From Cochliopodium minus (taxonomy: Eukaryota; Discosea; Himatismenida; Cochliopodiidae), in assembly GCA_024220525.1 (NCBI GenBank), contig JAMYWO010000122.1, positions 1-19,790 of the forward strand: 19,790 nt of DNA, read 5' to 3'. Made by a program: the position numbers and the translations under genes. Shown piece by piece: positions 10,185-19,062 of the stretch. The notes under the pieces were generated by a model that was not told the DNA's origin, did no database searches, and saw only the letters and a list, made by a program, of their open reading frames with translations. The stretch's first letter is position 1, and each line of letters starts with the position of its first letter.

Positions 10185-11546
10185 TTAAATACTTTTATTC
10201 CCAAAGTGATTGTGCGTTGAACAATCACAGAAAAAATTTCCAAAGTTTTGGATCAACCTGTGACCCTTGTGGCAAGACAAAGCACAAGAAACACAACAAC
10301 CCTCGTCTCTTTTGGGGAAACAGTCCAAGCATTGATAAAAGGGCTGAATAAAAAAGTTGACCTTGGTAGCTTTGGAAGTGCATTCACCATCCTCGATGAG
10401 TTCTTCGATTGCTTTGTCGATTCGTCTCACACCAAAATGATTGTAAGTTGGACAATCACAATAAAAAGGGGTGCTACTCATTTCTATTAACAAATGCCCT
10501 TTGTGACATTGAAAGGCACAAGGAATACAACAACCTTCATTGTCTTCTTTGAAACAAGTTAAACACTTGTAGTAAATTTGAGGAAAATGAACGTTCTCGG
10601 TCATGTTGCAAGTACACCTCCCAGTTTTTATCAGCTTTTCTACTTCTGGATGGAGATCTGTTGGTAGCTCGAATACAAAAGGGTTTTCTAAATAACTATT
10701 GATGATTTTCTTTTGTATTTCTCGTTGCTCTTCCTTTCTCTTTTCTTTTTCTAATTTCAATCTCTGGATGTTTTGCTTGTAAATCTCCACCTGCTTTTGT
10801 TTTTCTTCTTTTAGAATTTCGATCATTCCATCATAAGTTTGCTTTTGTTTTTCAAATTCGTTCGATTGAATGTTATCGACCGATTTATCCACAATGATCA
10901 AAGACGGAACTTTTTTATCAATGAAATTTTTGAGATCATTGGGAATATTAATGATGTAGTCTGTAGCATCTTCGGCATCACTTACATTAGCAAGACAATA
11001 AAAAAATTTTGTTTTTTTCTCCCCGGTGTTGAATCCGTTGACGATCTCCTTTCTTTCATCATTGTTCTCATCCGCAAAAATTTTGATCATGTGATTTGAA
11101 CACTTGTTGATTATGATCCCGTACGTGATATTCTGATTTATTGAATTCAAAATCAAGTTAATTGTTGTTACATCCTCTGTTTTTACTCTTCCTCCTTCTG
11201 TGGTCACAACAAACAAAAGTTTGTATTCTCCTGTGTTCTTCAGCATCTTTGTTATTTCTTGGGCTGCTTTATCCCTTATTTTTATGTCTGCAAGCCCAGG
11301 TGTATCATAGTATGTTATTCCATCTGTATGTTCATGAAATTGGAGAACTGTTGTCAATCCTCTCCCTAAGGACAATCCTGCTTTGAATTTAATAAAACCT
11401 ATTATCCCATTCAAAATCGTAGATTTCCCAACCCCTATACATATTTATTAAAGCTGATTTCAGGAATTAAAGATAATATATTTACCAGGATTTCCAATCA
11501 ATATTAAATTTTTGGTGATTGATTTATCTTTATGGGTTGCTCTCAT
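10185..11546 (-). CDS. AIG1-like GTPase fused to two UBR-box zinc fingers
   Basis: Minus-strand exons 11546-11486 and 11434-10185 give 1311 nt, 436 residues, TAA stop. The GTPase core has GNPGVGKST (18-26), RGLT, DTPGLAD (64-70), IIINKC (about 127-132) and the paralogue block GRVKTEDVTTINLILNSI. A Lys/Glu/Gln coiled coil spans 214-267. Two tandem Cys/His-rich domains follow, about 294-348 and 372-425. Each has a paired cysteine start (CTC in box 1), YYKCLTCF or FYQCLDCF, GCC(I/V)(P/S)CA, (Q/S)CHKGH and a CDC end followed by an NHFG motif. This spacing matches UBR boxes, closest to the UBR7/FBXO11 type, which bind zinc and, in some E3 ligases, N-terminal degrons. No RING or PHD finger is present. 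The role is inferred: a GTPase that could gather N-degron or ubiquitin-pathway clients. Zinc ligands look complete in both boxes. Confidence 0.85.
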
Positions 11547-11651
11547 TTTTTTTTATTTTCATAAAATATAAATTATAGAGGTAATTATATGTTGCAATTA
11601 TTTTTTGTTGATAAATGATTCTTTTCATAACATTTAAACAATAAAAAAAAA
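11547..11651. promoter_or_regulatory. Divergent intergenic region (probable shared promoter)
   Basis: Only 105 bases separate the start codons of the UBR-box GTPase (-) and the PB1-like GTPase (+), so both promoters must lie here or overlap the genes. The stretch is almost pure A/T. Both start codons are preceded directly by runs of A on the coding strand. No TATA-like motif can be distinguished from background. Confidence 0.45.
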
Positions 11652-13203
11652 ATGAAGATTGTTATTACAGTCATACTGAATCATACCATTTCAAAGCAAC
11701 TAGAAATTCCAAGCTTGGAGATCAAATCATTGTTGGATACATTGAAGAATGATGGAGAATTGGGGCCAATGTTGTCAGATGATGAGATGTCATTCTCTTA
11801 CAAGGATGATGAAGATGTTATCAAAGTGAAAGAGGATAATGATTTGAAAGAATACCTAGAATACATTAAGAATTATAATAATAGCCCCTTGATGATCGAA
11901 AATACAAAAAAAGGTAAAAAGCAAAAATAAAGAAAAATTATTCAAAAAAGTTAAAAATATTAATTTCAAAGAGAAAAAAATTGATGAAAGTATGGATTGT
12001 ACAGAGGAATCAAAGATTGAAGATGAATGTTATATAATATTAATGGGAAATCCAGGTATAGTCCTAGATCTTTTTAAAGAAAGATAATTAATTCTAATTT
12101 AATTAATAGGAGTTGGAAAGTCAACACTCTTAAACAGTCTGGTCCACAAAATAGAATTTCAATCAGGTTTCAGCATCGGGAAAGGCATGACCAGCGAATT
12201 CAAAATAGTGTTACACGACGGAATCCATTACGTGGATACACCAGGGTTATCAGATGTAGAAATGAGAAAGAAGGCATCCGAGGAAATAACCAAAGGTTTA
12301 TCCAAGAATGCATTCTACAAACTTGTCTTTGTTACAACGATTGAATCAGGGAGAGTTAGACCAGACGATATTGCCACCTTTAACTTGATTTTGGAGTCAA
12401 TAGACCTTCCAAGAGTCAGTTATGGTGTGATTGTAAACAAGGTCACCAAAAAAACGTATGAAAATGTCAACAATAACAGTGAGGACTATTATTCTATTTT
12501 AACTTCGCTCAACACTGGAAAGTTCACAACTCCACATTTGAGTTTCAACCAAAGATTGGAAGAACTCGACGATGAGGACAACGTTTTGCACAGTTTCGAA
12601 GAGATAGAGGATTTTGTTGATAGTATTCCATTCGAATTCTTACCAAAGGACAAGATCAACAACATCGATGTAGATCTCTACGAGAAGAAAAAATTGGAGT
12701 ATGAAGATATCATGTCCAAGATCAAAAACGATATCAATACCAAAGAAGAGTTTTACTCTAAAACCATTGAGAAACTCAAAAAGCAGCAAGAGGAATTTGA
12801 ATTGGCCGAAAAAGAAAAACTCATGGAGTTTGAAAGGAAAAAAGAGGAAATGATAAAAAATGAAGAGAGGATCAAACTGATCGAAGCTGAAAGACTTAAG
12901 ATCGTTCAAAAGAAACAAGAGTGGGATCTCAAACAAATGAACGAAAAATGTGAGGAGCAAAGGAGACTCAACCAAAGGGAAACTCAGAAATTGATTGAGG
13001 AGTTGGAAAGAGTCAGCCAAGAAAAAATTTTTCTTGAAAGAGAAAATCAACGAAAGAACCAAGAAAACCAACATCTCCAAAATATTATTCAACGGAAAAA
13101 GAATAAACCCATCAACAGATTCAAAAATTTCTTAAAGGATGTTTTTGGAGGATTCTTTCCCGGTCAAAGTTCTCACTCAAATCAAGATGAATTTATGTTT
13201 TAA
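11652..13203 (+). CDS. PB1-like domain fused to AIG1-like GTPase with long coiled coil
   Basis: Exons 11652-11913, 11951-12055 and 12110-13203 give 1461 nt, 486 residues, TAA stop. Residues 1-75 look like a PB1 domain: MKIVITV start, acidic OPCA-like stretch SYKDDEDVIKVKEDNDLKEYL. PB1 domains pair acidic and basic faces to build scaffolds. The GTPase follows: GNPGVGKST at 120-128, KGMT, DTPGLSD at 165-171, VIVNKV at 230-234 and the shared block GRVRPDDIATFNLILESI. A strong coiled coil covers about 323-448. The tail has PINRFKNFLKDVFGGFF, possibly an amphipathic helix, and no CaaX box. The first intron would be only 37 nt (11914-11950). If it is not spliced, the PB1 ORF stops at 11930 and the GTPase would start at the ATG at 11992. 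The phase match and the open frame favour fusion. Confidence 0.75.
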
Positions 13204-13323
13204 TCAATATTAAATTTTTTTTTGAATAATCCAAATACTTTCAGAACATTTTTTTTTTTTAATTTTCATGTTAAAATTTAACTTTAAATCCTCATTCACA
13301 TATGTGAAGAAAATAAAAAAAAA
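13204..13323. other. Spacer upstream of RCC1-like gene
   Basis: 120 bases of AT-rich DNA between two co-directional genes, ending in an A-run that abuts the next start codon. No other feature is seen. Confidence 0.4.
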
Positions 13324-15410
13324 ATGGATTTTTTCTCTTGCTTTTCTGATTCTTCTCTCATTTATTCAGGTTAAATATACTTTTATTTTTTACCAATGAT
13401 GGTTTTTACAAAATGCAAACCAAATCAGATAAGGGATTATATTTCTTCGGATTCAACGAATATAATCTAATGGGAGTAGAGGGACATCAATCAAAACCTT
13501 ATCTAGTCAAAGAAGTAGATTTATTTTCATTGAAATCTATACATATGGGAAGAAATTTTATCATCATAGCGAAAAATGATGGAGAAGTGGTAAATATGGT
13601 GATATCAATTTAATATTTGATAAATTTCCTTATTTTGCAGTATATCTGTGGATGCAATAAAAATGGGGAATTGGGATTGGGACATAAAAAACCAAAGCCA
13701 AAAATGAAGCTGATAATGAAAGATAAAAAGGTAATTTACAAATATTATAATGATATCATCAAATATAATAAATTTATATGTGTTTGAATTCCCGCATGCG
13801 AGGACAAAAAATTTCAAATAATGTATCAAAAATGATCAATTATCATTTTTAATCTATCATTCCAGATCAAAAGCATTCATGTAGGAGCAGAGCACACGCT
13901 CATCTACAAACTCAATGGGGATTTGATCGCATTTGGCAGCAATTTGTATGGGCAGCTGGGTACTGGAACCACTGAGCATTCAAGCAAACCAACCTTGGTA
14001 ATGAACGATCCCTCCATTAAACAAATCAGTTGTGGTAAAACAAAACTCCAAATTTTTATTGAAATTTCTTAAAAAACAATTTCAAACTATTTCATGTTGA
14101 TAAAATTGATATTCTTAAATTTCTTCTTGAATTATTTAAATTTCTTCGGAATAAAAAAAATATTATTAAAATAAACTTTTAAATTTCTTGATTTAAAAAT
14201 ATTATTAAATAAATTTTTGTTCAAAAAAAAAATAGGATACAATCACACCTTGCTGTTAAAAAATAATGGGGAATTGTTAGCCTTTGGGAGGAATGCGCAT
14301 GGACAACTAGGTAAATATCTCCTAAAACTAAAAAAAATAATCAAAAAATATTAACAAAAATCCAACAAATAAAATAATATAAAAAAAAAAACAAAAAAAA
14401 AATAAAAAAAATATCAAAGTAAGCTTTTTTTTTTGCAATTATTTTTTTTCTTTTCTAGGATTAGGACATACTAACGACCAAAACAAGCCCGTTCTTTTGA
14501 TGAAAGACAAAAACATAAAGACCATTTTATGTGGAGCCCACCACAGCATCATCTACAAAAGCAATGGCGAGCTCTACACCTTTGGCAACAATTTTTATGG
14601 GCAGTTGGGGACGGACAACCAAGTGGACATCTTTTTGAGTTCTCCCAAGCTAATCATGACTGATCCCACCATCACTTCGATTGTTTGTGGTGTTTCGCAT
14701 GTCTATTTAGTCAAAAACAAAACTCATGTTTACGCTTTTGGATATAACAATGAGGTAAAAAATATTTTTTTTTAAAAAAATCTTTTTTGAACAAAATAAT
14801 TTTGTTGAACTATAAATTTTATTCATTTTTTGTTTCTTTTTTAAAAAATAGGGAGGACTTGGAACAGGAAATTTCACTGCTCAGCATGAGCCCGTTTTGG
14901 TTTCCAATGAGATTGATCTTGCTTTCATCAGGTGCGGCTGTTCCCACACATTTATTTACAAAACCAATGGTGATCTCTACGCTTGTGGTACTCCTCATAT
15001 ATTTATTTAAAAAATTTCAAATTTTGTTTCTTTAAAGGATCCAACAACTTTGGGCAACTTGGAATAGGTATTTTTATTTTTTTTATTTTTGAATTATTTT
15101 TAATTTTGAAGGATCTTTGGAACACGAGAACAAACCCCAGTTTGTATTGAATGATCCCTCCATCAAGCTTTTGATGGGAGGTGAAAACAATTTTGAGTGG
15201 TCTCCCGATAATCACCTCTTTCAGTCATCCTCTTTCAAGGAGACTGTTTTCTTCTTTCTCATTTCTGTCAAGGTTTATCAAAACTCATCCCAAATCAAAA
15301 TCCCGAAACCTGTGGTTTATGAAATCATCAAAAGATTCAATTTGAATTCCCATCACTCTTCACATTACGAAGATACGAAAGAAAAACCCAAAAATTGCTC
15401 TATTTTTTGA
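13324..15410 (+). CDS. RCC1-repeat beta-propeller protein with C-terminal CaaX-like end, nine exons
   Basis: Exons 13324-13369, 13429-13589, 13641-13730, 13866-14034, 14236-14310, 14459-14754, 14852-14987, 15038-15067 and 15112-15410 give 1302 nt, 433 residues, TGA stop. Seven RCC1 blades cover residues about 10-370, each with LY.FG.N..GQLG.G and CG..H..IYK.NG. Examples: LIAFGSNLYGQLGTG, LLAFGRNAHGQLGLG, LYTFGNNFYGQLGT, VYAFGYNNEGGLGTG, LYACGSNNFGQLGIG. The first exon (MDFFSCFSDSSLIYS) is preferred over a start at 13413 because SSLIYSDKGLYFFG restores the repeat consensus. A tail of about 60 residues contains IKIPKPVVYEIIKRF and ends KNCSIF, a possible prenylation site. RCC1 proteins act as GTPase exchange factors or binding scaffolds; the partner here is unknown. 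The protein has no large extra domain such as BTB. Confidence 0.9.
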
Positions 15411-15523
15411 AATCATCAATGAAAATTTGTTTTTTAATTGAAGAAAAAAAAACAATTAATCAAAATAGTTTAAATTACATTTATTTGAATTCAATTAAAA
15501 TTCCAAGAATATTATTGTACAAA
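15411..15523. terminator. Convergent 3' intergenic region
   Basis: The RCC1 gene (+) and the START gene (-) end 113 bases apart. The AT-rich interval must contain both 3' ends. No specific polyadenylation signal can be singled out. Confidence 0.35.
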
Positions 15524-18239
15524 TTAGTTTCTGACACTTGCAAAAATGTTTTGTATCCCAACAGTTTCCTGAGCCATGATTTTGGCTTGTGTCATATTCA
15601 AAGAAAATTTAGGAACTAACCCACCAGGATCTACAAAAAAAAAAATATTTAAGGTTTGTTTATTAAACAAAAAAAATGTTTACCTGCGTATTGAATGAAA
15701 GTGTACCAGATACCTCCATTAATTTTGTCAGGCAAAATGTAATGAGCAGACTTGAACAAAGTTCTCTCGTACTCAGGTCTATAAGGGCCGTCGATGGTTC
15801 TGTAGGACAACAAAAAGCCCTGGTCTTCTCCATTTTTTCCACGAGGCAAATCCCTTCTGACCTTTGTATAACAACAATCACGAGTTTTGACCAAGGGAAC
15901 AGGAGATTTATAAGCAAAGTACAAGACATTGACAAAATCATTGTATTTTTTAACTTCTCCTCCTAAGAAAAAAAAAGTTATAATTTATTTGGATTTTTAA
16001 TAATTTTTTCTATGAAATTTTTGTTTTTTTTAAAACATCCTAAATTACCCTCTACTAATAGATAATGCCATTCTTTTTGCCTCTCTCCAGCATCTATATC
16101 CAACAAACTCCTCATATCGTCCATTGTGGCTCCACGGATATGGGCAACTACCTTGAAGTATCTCAGAACAGAGTTGGGGACCTTCTTGGAGTAAACAATC
16201 GCATTGTGGGATCTTATTTTTAAAAAAATTATTTAAAAATTAAAATGTCAAAAACTTTGAATTTAAATTTTAAAAATTGATCAAAAGGGATCAGATTATT
16301 TTAATTTATATTCATTTTTTTATTTGTTAAAAAATGTTAGATGGGAAATGAATAAAAGATGTTCAAATAAAGTTGATTTGTATTAATGTAATTAAAAATT
16401 TCAGAGTATACCTAAGATAAACATGGCTGATCTCTTGTATGAGTCTCTCATCTTCGTTAAGCCAGTTTTCAACGTCTCCAAACCAAGGAGGCAGCACGGG
16501 ACAAGTAGTCCTGAAGAGACGGTCGTCTGAATCGAGCTGGTCGTTGATGTCGAAATGATCCTCTTCCTTGTAGTGGAATCCAGTCGGCTCGTTCTCCTCC
16601 TCCTCACCCTCTTCTTCTTCTACTTCTTGATCCTTGCGGAAGAAAATGTGCTTGTTGGCCTTCGGAACGTCAATGTAACTGTGGTCCAAGTTGTAGTTCT
16701 TCCAAAACTCTTTGCCTTGTTCTTGCTGATTCTTCTAATAAAATGGGTAAAAAAAATTGAGGGAAAATAATAATGTTGAGGGGATGATTTGATGTTAATT
16801 TATGACCAACAAATGAAATTTTTTTTATAAACTTTATTGAGCAAACAGAAAAAACAAAATATTAAAAAAAAAAATATTTTTCTTTCTAATTAATATGTTA
16901 TTAATTTTCGAATAAAAAAATTACATTGTGATGAAAATGTTGATTGTGATTACTGTTGTGTTGAATGTGGAAGTGATTTTGATTATCGTATTCGTGAAGA
17001 TCATCATCCTCACCATAGATCTGCTTATCTTCCTTGTCCAAAGGAATGAAAAGATCCCTGAAGAGATCCTTGTTGATACGAGGAAGGTTGGAAGTCTCCT
17101 CGATCATGTCTTTCTCGTCCTCCATCTTGATTCCCAGAATATCCATCTCCAAGTTGAGGAACTTGAGTGGATCTAGTGTAGCGGAGGCTTTGAGGAGAGG
17201 GAGAGGATCGAGGTTGTTGAGGAGGTCTTTGGAGGGCCTCCTTTCTTTGATCTTGAGGGGCTTCTTTTTAGGAGAGATGGGTCTTTCATCATACCCTAAT
17301 TGCTGTTGATTGTGTGTGGGATGGAGGTTAGATTCTTCATCCCCTTGATACTGGAAAATTGAAAAAAAAAATGAAGTTTGAAAAGGGTTTAATGAACAGA
17401 TATATATGGGTATATTTGAAAGAATATTCCTTCAAATATTAAAGTTATTGTATAATACTTACATTTTCTTGTATCTGGTAGATGGAAGGATCCATTTGAT
17501 ACATCTGATTGTGGAAATTCTGAAGTAAGTTGGGATCCATCTGTTGGAAGATGTTGGGATCGATCTGGAACTGTGTATTTTCAGTTTGTTGGAAGAGAGA
17601 TGGGTCCATCTGATACATATACAACATTTGGAGCATCTGATGTTGGAAAACTATATTGGGATCAACATAGTTTAAGTTGGCTTGAGAATGCTCGCTTTTT
17701 ATGTTGATTTTGATATCATTTTTGATGTTATTATCGCACCCATTGGTATTTATCTCTGTATCTTCTTTTACTATTGGTGGAGGTGAACCTGATAAAATAA
17801 ATTTTGTAATTTTATATTTAGTTTTTTTTTTGTCTTGTTATACCCAATGATAATTTGAAGCTAGACATAGTATCTTTTAACTTATTGGCACTTACTTTAT
17901 TTGGGCATTTAAATTGGAAAGTCTTGTGTGACTTTTTGTCGAAGAAGCTGATCCAATATTTGAAGCCCTTCTTGATCACACAAATATCGTTAAGATATCT
18001 TAGATCGAGGGATGATAACTTCATATTATCAAATTTTAAGTACTATAAGGGATTATTATAGGTTAATCGTTAAAATTGAAAAAATAAAGACTAAAATCAT
18101 TTATATAATTAATTTTTGATCATTTTACCTTTTTATCAGACCATATGGAAAAAAATCCATCCTTTTTATCTATCAACAGATATACTTTGTTTCCATCTTC
18201 GTTCTTGAGAGGCATTTCGAATTCATCAGATTGAGTCAT
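15524..18239 (-). CDS. PH-like/START-domain lipid-transfer-type protein, eight exons
   Basis: Minus-strand exons 18239-18129, 18042-17844, 17788-17463, 17350-16925, 16734-16412, 16212-16049, 15962-15684 and 15630-15524 give 1935 nt, 644 residues, TAA stop. Residues 8-103 look like a PH domain (GFFSIWSDKK, DICVIKKGFKYWISFFD, TFQFKCPNK, final helix), which would bind phosphoinositides. Residues 105-350 are a low-complexity linker: Asn/Gln-rich, with five QMDPN-like repeats, then Leu/Pro/Lys-rich and His/Asn-rich stretches. An acidic run (EVEEEEGEEEEN) is near 385. From about 410 to 640 a START domain is seen: WLNEDERLIQEISHVYLR, RYFKVVAHI, DLPRGKNGEDQGFLLSYRTI, HYILPD, GGIWYTFIQY|ADPGGLVPKF, then a long terminal helix. 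START domains hold one lipid in a hydrophobic tunnel. The PH plus START order recalls CERT-type transporters, but no FFAT motif was found. Confidence 0.85.
17463..17669 (-). repeat. Gln/Met-Asp-Pro repeat in START-protein linker
   Basis: Five related segments in the encoded linker have the form (Q/Y)xDP(N/S)xxxQ: YVDPNIVFQ, QMDPSLFQ, QIDPNIFQ, QMDPNLLQ and QMDPSIYQ, with Gln/Met/Tyr spacers. Codons differ between copies, so the amino-acid pattern is conserved more than the DNA. That fits selection on a disordered interaction segment. Its partner is unknown. Confidence 0.75.
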
Positions 18240-18474
18240 TAATTATTTTACAGAATAGTGTATATATGTTATTTCAAGCTCTTCTATTTAACAATCTTTT
18301 TTTTTTATATCCTTCTATTAATTTTTTTTTAATTTTATCAAGATTAAAGAATTTCTATTTCTTTAAAGATGATCTCAGAAAGATTTCATTTGAATTGATG
18401 TGTAGTACCATTCATTTTGATCAGAATGAATCATGATTGTAACATTAAAATCAAGAAATTTCCTTTTAATTTGA
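18240..18474. other. Spacer between C2 and START genes
   Basis: 235 bases of AT-rich DNA between the stop of the upstream C2 gene and the start of the START gene, both on the minus strand. T-runs lie at 18298-18306 and 18321-18330. No gene or RNA is recognised. Confidence 0.4.
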
Positions 18475-19062
18475 TTATATAGTATCTTGATGATGTCCAG
18501 TTTTGGGAAGTGTATTATCAACAAAACCAGAAGAAGGGAAAGTTCCTTTCATATCTCCCTTTAAAAGAGCCCCAATTTCTTTTGTGAGTTCTCCACCAAA
18601 TGATCTCTGAGGATCTGAAGTATGAACATTTTGAGGGTAGTAGTTTTGACCCAAAGGAGGAAATTCAGCACAAAGAAAAATAGAACCATAGCCTTGTTGT
18701 CCTTCTCTTCCTGTTAAAGGCCACCAATTTTTTGCATTGGTGTGAAGGTTTCCAACTGTGGTTACAAGAGTTCCCATCAACTTATCATGTTCTATCATAT
18801 TTTTATCAAAAACTTCAATGACAACTGGTGTATCATAGGAAACATTTTCAAAGAAAAATCTGTAGTTCCAAACTGGATTGGTATTATTGTAGCAAACTTC
18901 ACTACTTTTTACATGACTTCCTACTCTAACTTCACAATATGGATCAGATGTTCTAATTGTACCTCTATTGATTAAATTAATTGCCTAGGATCCAATTTAT
19001 GTTAATAAAGAATTAAGAAATAAATAATGTACCTCAGCCACTAACAAATTTAAATTAAACAT
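18475..19062 (-). CDS. Small single C2-domain protein, two exons
   Basis: Minus-strand exons 19062-19033 and 18984-18475, joined over a 48-nt intron, give 540 nt, 179 residues, TAA stop. The first exon adds MFNLNLLVAE, the first strand of a C2 domain. Then come AINLINRG, SDPYCEVRVG, NNTNPVWNYRFFF and VVIEVFDKNMIEHDKLMG, the usual landmarks of C2 strands. Aspartates 24, 70 and 77 sit at calcium-loop positions. The first loop (NRGTIRTSD) lacks the usual earlier Asp, so calcium binding may be weakened. The C-terminal 80 residues are Gly/Pro-rich with WWPLTG, as in many small protist C2 proteins. Membrane or phospholipid binding is the family role. No signal peptide or transmembrane segment is seen. 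Confidence 0.85.

Noticed and set aside
12640-13092. 150-residue minus-strand frame rich in Phe/Leu
   Set aside because: Antisense of the Lys/Glu-rich coiled coil of the PB1-like GTPase; Lys codons read as Phe/Leu on the other strand.
13413-13415. ATG at 13413 as RCC1 gene start
   Set aside because: The upstream exon 13324-13369 splices in phase and restores the SSLIYSDKG repeat consensus, so 13324 is preferred; the shorter form cannot be fully excluded.
17034-17309. 91-residue plus-strand frame
   Set aside because: Antisense of the linker exon of the START protein, which is supported by in-phase splicing on both sides.
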